Shown: positions 32,856 through 41,751 of the stretch, one piece after another
Numbering within the stretch: the first letter of the stretch is position 1
Layout: every line of letters starts with the position of its first letter
Assembly (NCBI RefSeq): GCF_001427125.1
Contig: NZ_LMGK01000025.1
Coordinates: 523,339-587,338, forward strand
DNA from: Pseudomonas sp. Root562
GTDB taxonomy: Bacteria > Pseudomonadota > Gammaproteobacteria > Pseudomonadales > Pseudomonadaceae
DNA: 64,000 bases
Direction of reading: 5' to 3'
Made by a program: the position numbers and the translations under genes
Notes under the pieces: generated by a model
The model's database searches: none
Seen by the model: only the letters and a program-made list of their open reading frames with translations
What the model was told of the DNA's origin: nothing

Positions 32856-33001
32856 TTACGCAGCCGCTTGTTTGCTCAACAAGCCGTTGCGTAAGCGGTG
32901 AGTGCACTGAACCCCTACAAGCTCACTGCTTGCTTCATGCGCATCTTGAGCCTCAATGGCTCTACTTCCTCCCCATCAAAGAGCTTTGAGGCTCTTTTTT
33001 T
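32856..33001 (+). ncRNA. Candidate trans-acting small RNA, ~145 nt
   Basis: This gene-free stretch has RNA-like structure. A hairpin has outer stem CTTACGCA/TGCGTAAG and inner stem CTTGTT/AACAAG (32855-32895). A second pairs AAGCGGTGAG with CTCACTGCTT (32893-32931) and overlaps the first by three bases. Then comes a single-stranded pyrimidine run CTTCCTCCCC (32965-32974), complementary to Shine-Dalgarno sequences, and a Rho-independent terminator. A promoter precedes it. The alternative stem GAGCCTCAA/TTGAGGCTC (32948-32994) would expose the pyrimidine run in its loop. I do not recognise a named RNA. Confidence 0.55.
32978..33001 (+). terminator. Rho-independent terminator
   Basis: AAAGAGC and GCTCTTT form a 7-bp stem with a 6-nt loop, running into a T-tract that ends at 33001. 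It closes the candidate small RNA and any read-through from the peptidase operon. Confidence 0.8.
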
Positions 33002-33023
33002 ACCTCCAGAATCACCACTTTAC

Positions 33024-33298
33024 CCTGTGGGAGCTGGCTTGCCAGCGATGGCGGTGAGTCAGTCAATGAATGTGTCGGCCGATACTCAGTCATCGCTGGC
33101 AAGCCAGCTCCCACTGTGGATCCCGGTGTGATCGGGATTTTTGACCAATAAAGATCCCCTGTAGGAGCAAAGCTTGCTCGCGATGGCGATCTCAAGGACG
33201 CCATCGCCGGCAAGCCGTGCTCCTACAGGTGTTGGAGTGCAACTGGCAGAGATTGGTCGGCCGTCAGGACGCCATCGCTGGCAAGCCAGCTCCCACAG
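33024..33298. repeat. REP cluster: two inverted pairs and one half-site
   Basis: An inverted pair of the GGAGCTGGCTTGCCAGCGAT type spans 33024-33117. A short-loop pair (CCTGTAGGAGCAAAGCTTGC type) spans 33158-33228. A lone half-site covers 33270-33298. Nothing else is visible between the small-RNA terminator and the GNAT gene. Confidence 0.85.
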
Positions 33299-33326
33299 AG
33301 TGCTATGTCATGCCTGGAGAGCTCGA

Positions 33327-34049
33327 TCAGACCAGGCGAAGCCGTGGACCGCTGGCAGGCACTGCGTCGTCGCCCAACCGCTCACGCACGAACGCATTGG
33401 CCTTGAACGTCAGCTGATCCAGATGCCGGTCGCGCTGTTTTTCCGCATCGACCATCGCCCGCTTGCCGTGTTTTTGCAGCAAATACGTATGAATCTGCCG
33501 CACCTCCAGCGAGCTGTAGATCGGTGCCACATCCAGCAGCGCCATCAAGCCGTCGCTGCCATGGTCACGGGTGTTCATCAGTACCTGGGTCGCGCGCACG
33601 CCTATCACCTGAAAACCCATCGCTTCGAAGTACGGCACCTTGGCCACCGCGCAGGTCAGTTCGGCGTGCGGATAACGGCCGACCATTTCCCGCAGCATCC
33701 GGCGCGCAATGCCCTGGCGCCGATGTTCGGCCTGGACCGCCATGTACGCCACGCTGCAGGCGTCGGGATCATCCTTGACCGGCAAGTACAGCAAGAAGCC
33801 GATGACTTGGTCTGGATCGTCAAGATCGGTGGCGACGATCAACTCCACATCAATGCCCTTCGCGCCGTTCAACGCTTCCAGATACAGGTGCACCTCGTAG
33901 CCGATCGCGTACTGATAGACGTTGTACAGCAGGTTGCTCGGCGGTATCGCGACCATGCTGATGTCGGTCAGGTTGTCGACCACCATCTGCAGGATTTGGC
34001 TGTTGATGTGCTCGGGGCACGACGTTTTGAAGTGCGTGATCTGGGGCAT
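33327..34049 (-). CDS. GNAT family N-acetyltransferase
   Basis: The 240-residue protein has a GNAT core in its central part: DDPDACSVAYMAVQAEHRRQ followed by GIARRMLREMVGRY is the acetyl-CoA pyrophosphate loop ((R/Q)xxGxA, about residues 100-133). VAKVPYFEAMGFQVIGVRA is the typical C-terminal strand pair. The N-terminal ~60 residues and the C-terminal ~65 residues are extensions. The acceptor substrate is unknown. It is monocistronic, transcribed towards the REP cluster. Confidence 0.84.
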   Translation of the reverse strand: MPQITHFKTSCPEHINSQILQMVVDNLTDISMVAIPPSNLLYNVYQYAIGYEVHLYLEALNGAKGIDVELIVATDLDDPDQVIGFLLYLPVKDDPDACSVAYMAVQAEHRRQGIARRMLREMVGRYPHAELTCAVAKVPYFEAMGFQVIGVRATQVLMNTRDHGSDGLMALLDVAPIYSSLEVRQIHTYLLQKHGKRAMVDAEKQRDRHLDQLTFKANAFVRERLGDDAVPASGPRLRLV

Positions 34050-34264
34050 TGCGGGGGGTGGCTCCGGGGCGGTGTGCAGCGTTCGATGCGGGTGGACATC
34101 TTAACCCGTTCCGCGCCATTTCTGGATTCATGAACTAAGCGCATGAGTCTATAGCCGAAAACCGCATAAACCTTTTCCTGAATCCGATGGTCACTCTTGT
34201 TGATGTGAACTGCAAAAGTACCGCAGTGCACTGCACTCGCAAATTACGCAAAGGAATAGACCTG

Positions 34265-34888
34265 ATGACGATTTCCCGACGTACATTTCTGATTGTGGGT
34301 GCAGTGACGGCGGCGAGCGTGGCACTGCCGCCGTTCATTTCTGCGCAGGCATCCGCCGCCAATGCCGCGCGGCCGGTCAAAGCCTCCGTGAAGTTCTGGG
34401 TCAATGACCAACAACGCAACCTCGACCTGGACACCCGTACGACCCTGCTCGATGCCCTGCGGGAAAACCTGCATCTGACCGGCAGCAAAAAAGGCTGCGA
34501 CCACGGCCAATGTGGCGCCTGCACGGTGATCGCCGATGGCCGGCGGATCAATTCGTGCCTGACATTGGCTGTCATGCACGAAGGCTCGAAGATCACCACC
34601 ATCGAAGGCCTCGGCACGCCGCAAAAGCTGCACCCCATGCAAGCCGCGTTCATCAAGCACGACGGCTACCAATGCGGATACTGCACGCCGGGGCAGATCT
34701 GTTCCGCCGTCGCGGTGCTGGGAGAAATTCGTGACGGCATTCCCAGTCACGCCAGCCCCAGCCTCACCAAACCACCCCAGCTGATCGCCAGTGAAATCCA
34801 GGAACGCATGAGCGGCAACATCTGTCGCTGCGGGGCGTACTCCAACATCATCGAGGCGATCACGGAAGTCGCGGAGGCCAGCGCATGA
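34265..34888 (+). CDS. paoA: Periplasmic aldehyde oxidoreductase, iron-sulfur subunit
   Basis: The 207-residue protein starts MTISRRTFLIVGAVTAASVA, a twin-arginine signal, so the folded complex is exported. CDHGQCGACTVIADGRRINS holds the first [2Fe-2S] cluster and YQCGYCTPGQ plus ICRCGAYSNI the second. This is the small subunit of the PaoABC molybdenum hydroxylase, which oxidises aldehydes to acids in the periplasm. ATG 34265 follows AAAGGAATAGACCTG. It is the first of three genes with 4-bp overlaps. Confidence 0.92.
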   Translation: MTISRRTFLIVGAVTAASVALPPFISAQASAANAARPVKASVKFWVNDQQRNLDLDTRTTLLDALRENLHLTGSKKGCDHGQCGACTVIADGRRINSCLTLAVMHEGSKITTIEGLGTPQKLHPMQAAFIKHDGYQCGYCTPGQICSAVAVLGEIRDGIPSHASPSLTKPPQLIASEIQERMSGNICRCGAYSNIIEAITEVAEASA

Positions 34889-35841
34889 GACCCTTTACCT
34901 ACTTGCGCGCCAAATCCCCGGCTCAAGCGGCATTGCTGGCAGCCCAGGTCAGTAACGCGCGGTTCATCGCCGGTGGCACCAATCTGCTGGATCTGATGAA
35001 ACTGGACATCGAAACCCCCACGCATCTGATCGATGTCAACGATGTCGGCCTCGACCGCATCGAAGTCACGGCAGAGGGTGGCTTGCGCATCGGAGCACTG
35101 GTGAGGAACACCGATCTCGCCGCCCATCCGCGGGTGCGCGAAGATTACGGCTTGCTTGCCCGCGCCCTGCTCGCCGGCGCTTCGGGGCAACTGCGCAATG
35201 TCGCCACCACTGGCGGCAACCTGTTGCAACGCACACGCTGTCCGTACTTCTACGACACGCATCAGGCCTGCAACAAGCGCCAGCCCGGCAGCGGCTGCGC
35301 GGCCATCGACGGCTTCAGCCGGCAACTGGGCATCATTGGTGTCAGCAAGGCCTGCATCGCCACCCATCCCAGCGACATGGCCGTGGCCATGCGCGCGCTC
35401 GATGCCGAGGTCGAGACGGTGAGACCCGACGGCACTATCCGCGTCATTCCCCTGGCCGATTTGCATCGATTGCCCGGCACCACACCGAACATCGAAACCA
35501 CGCTGATGGCCAATGAATTGATCACCGCTGTCACCCTGCCAGCGCCGATCGGCGGCACCCACATTTATCACAAGGTAAGGGACCGGTCGTCCTACGCGTT
35601 TGCGCTCGTTTCTGTTGGCGCGATCATCCAGAGCAACGGCAGCGGACGCGTCGCCCTGGGTGGCGTGGCGCACAAGCCGTGGCGTGTCGAGAGCGCGGAG
35701 TCGGTCATGCCCCAAGGCGCGAAAGCATTCACCGAAAAGCTGCTCGCCGGCGCCACACCCACCCACGAAAACGCCTTCAAGCTGACCCTGGTCGAGCGCA
35801 CGCTCGCTGCGGTGATGGCCCAAGCGAAGGAGCACGCATGA
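34885..35841 (+). CDS. paoB: Periplasmic aldehyde oxidoreductase, FAD-binding subunit
   Basis: The 318-residue protein has the same length as E. coli PaoB as I recall it. FIAGGTNLLDLMKLDIETPT (about residues 31-50) binds FAD. LLAGASGQLRNVATTGGNLL and QRTRCPYFYDTHQACNKR follow; the latter carries the Cys residues that PaoB uses for an extra [4Fe-4S] cluster. It has no signal and must be carried out with PaoA. ATGA overlaps link it to both neighbours. Confidence 0.92.
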   Translation: MRPFTYLRAKSPAQAALLAAQVSNARFIAGGTNLLDLMKLDIETPTHLIDVNDVGLDRIEVTAEGGLRIGALVRNTDLAAHPRVREDYGLLARALLAGASGQLRNVATTGGNLLQRTRCPYFYDTHQACNKRQPGSGCAAIDGFSRQLGIIGVSKACIATHPSDMAVAMRALDAEVETVRPDGTIRVIPLADLHRLPGTTPNIETTLMANELITAVTLPAPIGGTHIYHKVRDRSSYAFALVSVGAIIQSNGSGRVALGGVAHKPWRVESAESVMPQGAKAFTEKLLAGATPTHENAFKLTLVERTLAAVMAQAKEHA

Positions 35842-38033
35842 AATTCGACACGCCCGCCACCAGCAACCCGATCGACCAGATGAAGGTCATCGGCAAAGCC
35901 ACTACGCGCATCGAAGGCCCACTGAAAACCACTGGCCAGGCACCCTACGCCTACGAGCATCACACCGCCGTGCCGAATCAGGCGTATGGCGTGGTGGTCG
36001 GTTCGGCCATCGCCAAGGGCCGTATCGCCTCGATGGACCTCGAGGTTGCCCAAGCGGCGCCGGGAGTGTTGGCCATTGTCACGGCGGCCAACGCCGGCAA
36101 GCTCGGCAAAGGCAAATACAACACTGCCAAATTACTCGGTGGGCCTGAAATCGAGCACTACCACCAGGCCGTCGCGTTGGTCGTGGCGCAGACCTTCGAA
36201 CAGGCCCGGGCTGCCGCCGAATTGGTCAAGGTCGACTATGTGCGAGCCAAGGGCGTGTTCGATCTTGCGGCAACCCGCGATTCGGCCAAACAGACCAAGG
36301 AAATGCCCGATACCGTGCATGGCGATTTCGAGGGGGCTTTCGCCGCCGCGCCGGTGCAACTGGACGCCACTTACACCACCCCCGATCAGGCCCACGCCAT
36401 GATGGAACCTTTCGCCTCGATGGCTGCGTGGGACGGCGACAAACTGACCGTATGGACCTCCAATCAGATGATTGACTGGTCCGTGACCGATCTGGCCACC
36501 ACCCTCGGCATACCGAAAAAAAATGTACGGTTGATCTCGCCGTACATCGGCGGCGGTTTCGGCGGCAAGCTGTTTATCCGCTGCGACGCGGTGTTGGCGG
36601 CGCTCGGTGCGCGACTGGCCGGCCGGCCGGTGAAAGTCGCGCTCGCGCGGCCACTGATGTTCAACAATTCCACACACCGCCCCGCCACCATTCAGCGCAT
36701 CCGCATTGGCGCCACAGCTGACGGCAAGATCACCGCCATGGCCCACGAAGGCTGGTCCGGTGACTTGCCGGGCGGCAAGGTCGAGCGCGCTTCGCAGCCG
36801 AGTCAATTGCTGTATGCCGGGGAAAACCGCCGGGTGTCCATGCGTTTGTCGACCCTCAACCTGCCGGAGGGCAACGCCATGCGCGCACCCGGCGAAGCGC
36901 CGGGAATGATGGCGTTGGAAATCGCCATGGACGAAATGGCGGAAAAGCTCAAGATCGACCCGGTCGAGTTTCGCATTTTCAATGATACCCAGGTCGACCC
37001 GGTGAACACGCAACGGTCCTTCTCGCAGCGCCGCTTGATCGAATGCCTGCGTACGGGGACCGAGCGTTTCGGCTGGAGCAGTCGTCAGGCGCAGCCGGGC
37101 GCGCAACGCGAGGGCCGTTGGTTGATCGGCCAGGGCATGGCCGTCGCCTTTCGCAACAACCTGCTGGTGAAGTCCGGAGCCCGGGTTCGCCTGAATGATC
37201 AAGGCATCGTCACCGTCGAAACCGACATGACCGATATCGGCACCGGCAGCTACACGATCATTGCCCAGACCGCGGCAGAAATGATGGGTGTCACCCTCGA
37301 CAAAGTGCTGGTGCGCCTCGGCGATTCGAGCTTTCCGGTGTCGGCCGGGTCCGGTGGCCAGTTCGGTGGCAACTGTTCGACGTCAGGGGTCTACGCGGCG
37401 TGCGTAAAACTTCGCGCAGCCGTTGCGCAACGCCTGGGCATGAAACCGGACGAGGCGACATTCGCCGATGGCGAAGTCAGTACCGGCGATAGACGTGTGC
37501 CGCTTCAAGAGGCCGCGCGAGGCGGAGAACTGGTGGCCGAGGATTCGATCGAGTTTGCCGAGCTGAGTAAAATATTCCAGCAGTCGACGTTCGGCGCGCA
37601 CTTCGTTGAAGTCGCCGTCGACAGTGCCACCGGCGAAACCCGCGTGCGGAGAATGCTCGCGGTCTGTGCTGCCGGGCGCATCCTCAACCCGACTTCGGCA
37701 CGCAGCCAGGTGATCGGTGCGATGACCATGGGCGTCGGTGCGGCATTGATGGAAGAACTGGCGGTCGACAAGCGCCTGGGCTTTTTCGTCAACCATGACC
37801 TGGCCGGATACGAAGTGCCGGTGCACGCCGACATCCCGCATCAGGAAGTGATTTTCCTCGAGGAGGACGATCCGGTTTCATCGCCGATGAAAGCCAAGGG
37901 CGTGGGTGAACTGGGCATCTGCGGAGTCAGCGCAGCCATCGCCAATGCGGTGTACAACGCGACGGGGATTCGCGTCCGGGACTACCCGATCACCCTCGAC
38001 AAGATGCTCGACAAACTGCCGCCGATGATTTGA
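35838..38033 (+). CDS. paoC: Periplasmic aldehyde oxidoreductase, molybdenum-binding subunit
   Basis: The 731-residue protein matches PaoC in length and N-terminus (MKFDTPATSNPIDQMKVIGK). It has the two-part molybdenum hydroxylase fold: GGGFGGKLFIRCDAVLAALG (about residues 234-253), FRNNLLVKSGARVRLND in the middle, and GVGELGICGVSAAIANAVYN at the C-terminus with the catalytic Glu. The cofactor would be the cytosine dinucleotide form. The maturation chaperone PaoD, usually next in E. coli, is not found here; convergent genes and a REPIN follow. Confidence 0.92.
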   Translation: MKFDTPATSNPIDQMKVIGKATTRIEGPLKTTGQAPYAYEHHTAVPNQAYGVVVGSAIAKGRIASMDLEVAQAAPGVLAIVTAANAGKLGKGKYNTAKLLGGPEIEHYHQAVALVVAQTFEQARAAAELVKVDYVRAKGVFDLAATRDSAKQTKEMPDTVHGDFEGAFAAAPVQLDATYTTPDQAHAMMEPFASMAAWDGDKLTVWTSNQMIDWSVTDLATTLGIPKKNVRLISPYIGGGFGGKLFIRCDAVLAALGARLAGRPVKVALARPLMFNNSTHRPATIQRIRIGATADGKITAMAHEGWSGDLPGGKVERASQPSQLLYAGENRRVSMRLSTLNLPEGNAMRAPGEAPGMMALEIAMDEMAEKLKIDPVEFRIFNDTQVDPVNTQRSFSQRRLIECLRTGTERFGWSSRQAQPGAQREGRWLIGQGMAVAFRNNLLVKSGARVRLNDQGIVTVETDMTDIGTGSYTIIAQTAAEMMGVTLDKVLVRLGDSSFPVSAGSGGQFGGNCSTSGVYAACVKLRAAVAQRLGMKPDEATFADGEVSTGDRRVPLQEAARGGELVAEDSIEFAELSKIFQQSTFGAHFVEVAVDSATGETRVRRMLAVCAAGRILNPTSARSQVIGAMTMGVGAALMEELAVDKRLGFFVNHDLAGYEVPVHADIPHQEVIFLEEDDPVSSPMKAKGVGELGICGVSAAIANAVYNATGIRVRDYPITLDKMLDKLPPMI

Positions 38034-38069
38034 GCGCTGCATTTTTACAATAACGCAGCGGTCACCTTT

Positions 38070-38161
38070 CCTGTAGGAGCCGGCTTGCTGGCGATAGCGG
38101 CTTGACATTCAACATCTGTGTTGACTGATACACCGCCATCGCCAGCAAGCCGGCTCCTACA
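38070..38161. repeat. REP inverted pair (REPIN)
   Basis: CCTGTAGGAGCCGGCTTGCT and its reverse complement flank a ~40-bp spacer, between convergent paoC and a TonB receptor gene. Confidence 0.88.
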
Positions 38162-38189
38162 CTCCCACAGTCAGTTGCAGCGAAGAACA

Positions 38190-40676
38190 TCAGAAGTCGT
38201 AAGTCATCTCCACCGACGCCACCCGCTCCTGCCCGTAATAGCAACCGAACGAGTAGTTGCAGTCCGACACGTACTCGCGGTCGAAGATGTTCTGCACGTT
38301 CAGGCGAGTTTGCAAACCACGCAGGCTTGGGTCGAGTTTGCCCATGTCATAGCTGACGGTAGCGTCATAGACGACCCAGGACGGTACGTCGAACGAGTTG
38401 GCCGCATCCCCCGGCTTGCGTCCGGTGTAGCGCGCGCCGGCGCCAAAGGTCAGGCCATTGAGGGTGGCCTGGGTGAAGTGATAGTCGATCCACATCGACG
38501 CTGAAACCGGCGATTGGGCTTCGTTGCGGTGGCCTTCGTTGCCCCAGGTGTCCTTGGTGTAGAACGAGTCCATGTAGCTGGCGGCGGCCAGGATATCGAC
38601 GTTGTCGACGCTGGATTTGACTTCCAGTTCGACGCCGCGCGAACGCATCTCTCCGCCCTGGGACATGTACTCCGGATAGTCATCATCGCCGGTCAGCACG
38701 TTCTTCTGTTTGATCTCATACACCGATGCGGTGATCAGGGTCTGCTCGAACGGCTGGTACTTCACACCCACTTCGTATTGCTGACCCTCGGTCGGCTCAA
38801 AGGCCTTGCCGCCACGCTCAGGCGCCCCGGTGCCTATTGTCGGCAGGAACGACTCGGAATAGCTGACATAGGGCGCCAGGCCGAAATCAGTGACATAGGT
38901 CAGGCCGACACGCCCGGTGAACTTGTTGTCGCGTTTGGATTCACGGGTCGACGCCAGCAAATCCTTGTTGTCGATTTCCGCCCAGTCCTGGCGGCCACCG
39001 ATGGTCAGGATCCACTGGTCCAGTTTGATCTGGTCCTGCAGATACACACCCGTCTGGCGCAAGGTGTTGTCCCATTGGGTGGTGAGCGTTGGCGTCACGC
39101 TGCTGGTGTCGTAGTTGTTCTTGCCATACAGGTTGACCGGCAACACGTTGTTGGCGTTGTAGCCGTCGTACTTGCGGGTGAAATGCCGATAGTCCACCCC
39201 CGCCAGCGTAGTGTGCTCCAGGGCACCGGTGTTGAATGTGTATTCGAGGTTGTTATCGACGGTCCAAGCGATGTTGTGCTGGTGCCAGTCGACCTTGGCG
39301 CGGTTGGCCCGGGTGTAATCGGTCACGCCGGCATCAGTGACGAAACTGCGCAGGTAAAAGCCCTTGTAGCGGTCGCGCACGTCGGTGTAACGCGCCGTGG
39401 AGCGGTATTTCAGGTCTTCGCTGAAGTTGTGGCTGAAGTCATATCCGAAGATGTACTGGTCACGTTTGTAATCGTTGAAGTCAGTGTCACCGGAGAAAAA
39501 GTCGCGATTGATTTTCTCGCCGTCAGGGCCGCGGTTGAGCGAACCGATCCGTGGCAGCGACTGATAATCGGGCACGCCGTCATCGCGCTGGACCTGCGCC
39601 AGCACCGTCAGGAAGGTGTCCTCGGTTGGCGCCCAGGTCAGGCTCGGCGCCAGCAGCATGCGTTCACTGCTGTTGTGCTCGACTTGTTCGCCACCCTTGT
39701 TGGCGACGCCAATCAGGCGATAGGTGAACTGTTTCTGTTCGTCGATCGGGCCGCTGGTGTCGAAGGCACCGTTGACCCGGTCGTAACTGCCCGCCCCCAG
39801 TTTGATCTGGCTGCGCTGCTCGGTGGTCGGACGCTTGGAGACCATGTTGATCAGCCCGCCGGGCTGGTTCTGCCCATAGAGTACCGACGACGGCCCCTTG
39901 AGCACTTCGATGCGCTCCAGGGTATAGGGATCGATCTGCGGCGCGCCGCCGAGGCTGCCGGCGTAAGGGATGTATGCACCATCGAAGTACAGCGGCGTCG
40001 GTGCGAAACCCCGGCTGGTGATTTCATCGGCAATCGAGTTGCGGTCGGTGTAACCGCCCGTGTTCACCCCCGGCGTGTAGCGCAATGCCTGGGTCAGGTT
40101 GCGGGCGCCCTGGGCTTCGACCTGGTCGGCGGTGACCACGTTGATGGTCTGCGGGATTTCCAGAATCGGCGTGTCCGTCTTGGTGCCCGTGGCACTGCGG
40201 GTCGCGACGAAGCCGTCCACTGGGCCGTAAGCGGACTCCACCACAGCGCCGGAAATGCTGGTGGCCCCCAGTTGCAGCGCCGCGCCATCACCCACCAACG
40301 GCAATAGCGAATAGCTGCCGTTGTCGTGACGCACAGCCTGCAATTTGCTCCCGACGAGCAACTGACTCAGCCCCGCCTCCACCGAATAACGCCCTTGCAG
40401 CCCCGCGGTGCTCTGACCAGTGGCAGAGGCCGGCTCGAACGACACGGTCACCCCGGCGGTGCCGGCAAACTGGGTCAATGCCGCGCCCAGCGGACCTGGC
40501 GGGATATCGAATTCGGCTTCAGTGCTGGTTTGCGCCCACGCTGGTTGTGCCACGATCGCCATGCCCAACGGGACGACCAGCGCCATACCGAGCAATGCGG
40601 CATGCACGGCGCGACTCAAGGGTCTGACAATTGGCTCAATTGCAGAAATGCTCAATGGGGAATTGCGAGGGGTCAT
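38190..40676 (-). CDS. TonB-dependent siderophore receptor with signalling domain, system 1
   Basis: The 828-residue protein has a long signal peptide (to about residue 48, AWAQ). The STN signalling domain (FDIPPGPLGAALTQFAGTAG) covers about residues 55-125, the plug (TPILEIPQTINVVTADQVEA) starts near 165, and a 22-strand barrel ends in VEMTYDF with the terminal Phe needed for insertion. The STN domain means it reports ligand binding to the FecR protein encoded upstream. The ligand is probably a ferric siderophore made by another microbe, which cannot be named from sequence. A Fur-like site lies ~65 bp upstream. Confidence 0.9.
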   Translation of the reverse strand: MTPRNSPLSISAIEPIVRPLSRAVHAALLGMALVVPLGMAIVAQPAWAQTSTEAEFDIPPGPLGAALTQFAGTAGVTVSFEPASATGQSTAGLQGRYSVEAGLSQLLVGSKLQAVRHDNGSYSLLPLVGDGAALQLGATSISGAVVESAYGPVDGFVATRSATGTKTDTPILEIPQTINVVTADQVEAQGARNLTQALRYTPGVNTGGYTDRNSIADEITSRGFAPTPLYFDGAYIPYAGSLGGAPQIDPYTLERIEVLKGPSSVLYGQNQPGGLINMVSKRPTTEQRSQIKLGAGSYDRVNGAFDTSGPIDEQKQFTYRLIGVANKGGEQVEHNSSERMLLAPSLTWAPTEDTFLTVLAQVQRDDGVPDYQSLPRIGSLNRGPDGEKINRDFFSGDTDFNDYKRDQYIFGYDFSHNFSEDLKYRSTARYTDVRDRYKGFYLRSFVTDAGVTDYTRANRAKVDWHQHNIAWTVDNNLEYTFNTGALEHTTLAGVDYRHFTRKYDGYNANNVLPVNLYGKNNYDTSSVTPTLTTQWDNTLRQTGVYLQDQIKLDQWILTIGGRQDWAEIDNKDLLASTRESKRDNKFTGRVGLTYVTDFGLAPYVSYSESFLPTIGTGAPERGGKAFEPTEGQQYEVGVKYQPFEQTLITASVYEIKQKNVLTGDDDYPEYMSQGGEMRSRGVELEVKSSVDNVDILAAASYMDSFYTKDTWGNEGHRNEAQSPVSASMWIDYHFTQATLNGLTFGAGARYTGRKPGDAANSFDVPSWVVYDATVSYDMGKLDPSLRGLQTRLNVQNIFDREYVSDCNYSFGCYYGQERVASVEMTYDF

Positions 40677-40740
40677 GCAGTTTCCTTTCGCCCGTGTGGC
40701 AGTCAATGGCAGCGTCTAAATGCGCCTCTAACTACCAAGT

Positions 40741-40760
40741 CGAACGAGAATCAAAATCAA
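40741..40760 (-). promoter_or_regulatory. Weak Fur-box-like sequence upstream of receptor 1
   Basis: On the minus strand, ATTGATTTTGATTCTCGTTC agrees with the Fur consensus at roughly 11 of 19 positions. It lies between the FecR 3' end and the receptor start. Fur or sigma-factor control of a separate receptor transcript is plausible but weakly supported. Confidence 0.3.
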
Positions 40761-40794
40761 TAACCCCTCCGGCAAGTTTTTTTCGGTTAATCAC

Positions 40795-41748
40795 TCAGAC
40801 CGGCTCCACACTGGCCCAGTAACGGCTGAACCGGCGAATGCGCACGGGCAAGGTCGACGTCAGGTTGTCCAGAATGGTATCGGTACTGGTCAGATGAAAA
40901 GCGCCAGAGATACGCAGTGCCGCCACCGCCGGATCACATCCCAAGTGGCCCGGACGATAGCGCTGCAGTTCGCGGACGAAGTCTTCCAGGCGCCAGTCAT
41001 TGACGACCAGCATGTCGCGGGTCCAGGCATCGGATTGCGCGCTAGCTCGCTGCACGGCGTCGACGGCATCGCGGCGAAAGCTCACCTGCTGACCGGCGTC
41101 GACGCGTACCGCCGGGCCGGACAAAACCGCGCTGCGCACTTCGACCGCATGTTCCTGCACACTGACCAGTGTTTGCGCTGTGTCATGCCGCACGACAAAA
41201 CGGGTGCCCAGTGCGCGGATGCTGCCTTCGGCGGTATGAACCACAAAAGGCCGCGCCGATGCGTCACGCGCTGTCTCGATCTGGATTTCGCCTTGCAGCA
41301 AACGGACTTCACGCAAGTGGGCGCTGTAGCGGATGTCCACGGCCGTCGCCGTGTTGAGTTGCAACTGGCTGCCATCGTCCAGTTGCACCCGACGACGTTC
41401 ACCGGTACCGGTGCGCTGGTCGGCCATCAAGGTTGGCAGCGGCGTGGTATTCCAGGCCAGTGTCCCGGCGCCGCCCGCCATCAACAGAATCGACAACACC
41501 TTGAGCACGTCCCGGCGTTTGGCCCGGGCGCTGGCCAGGGTCGGGCGAGCGACAGCGGGAGATAGCTGCCCGAGCTTGTCCTGCAATCGTGCGAGGCGCT
41601 CCCACGCCTGCACATGACGAGGATCACGCTCGAGCCAGCGCCGATGCGCTTCGCGCAAGCCATCGTCCGGCCCCTCGCCGCGCAAGTCGACATACCAGCG
41701 CGCAGCGGCTTCGAGGGTGGCGAAATCCAGCGGTTGTGCACGGGCCAC
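40795..41748 (-). CDS. FecR family anti-sigma/signal transducer, system 1
   Basis: The 317-residue protein has a cytoplasmic N-terminal part (FATLEAAARWYVDLRGEG, with PRHVQAWERL, about residues 8-60), one membrane segment (LKVLSILLMAGGAGTLAW, about residues 79-96) and a periplasmic FecR domain (RRVQLDDGSQLQLNTATAVD). A C-terminal STN-like part follows (LEDFVRELQRYRPGHLGCDP). It links receptor 1 to the sigma factor, whose stop codon lies 3 bp before its start. Confidence 0.9.
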   Translation of the reverse strand: MARAQPLDFATLEAAARWYVDLRGEGPDDGLREAHRRWLERDPRHVQAWERLARLQDKLGQLSPAVARPTLASARAKRRDVLKVLSILLMAGGAGTLAWNTTPLPTLMADQRTGTGERRRVQLDDGSQLQLNTATAVDIRYSAHLREVRLLQGEIQIETARDASARPFVVHTAEGSIRALGTRFVVRHDTAQTLVSVQEHAVEVRSAVLSGPAVRVDAGQQVSFRRDAVDAVQRASAQSDAWTRDMLVVNDWRLEDFVRELQRYRPGHLGCDPAVAALRISGAFHLTSTDTILDNLTSTLPVRIRRFSRYWASVEPV

Positions 41749-41751
41749 GGT

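Noticed and set aside
38514..40307. A 597-residue plus-strand reading frame opposite TonB receptor 1
   Set aside because: It is antisense to a complete receptor with signal, STN, plug and barrel. The composition is typical of shadow frames.
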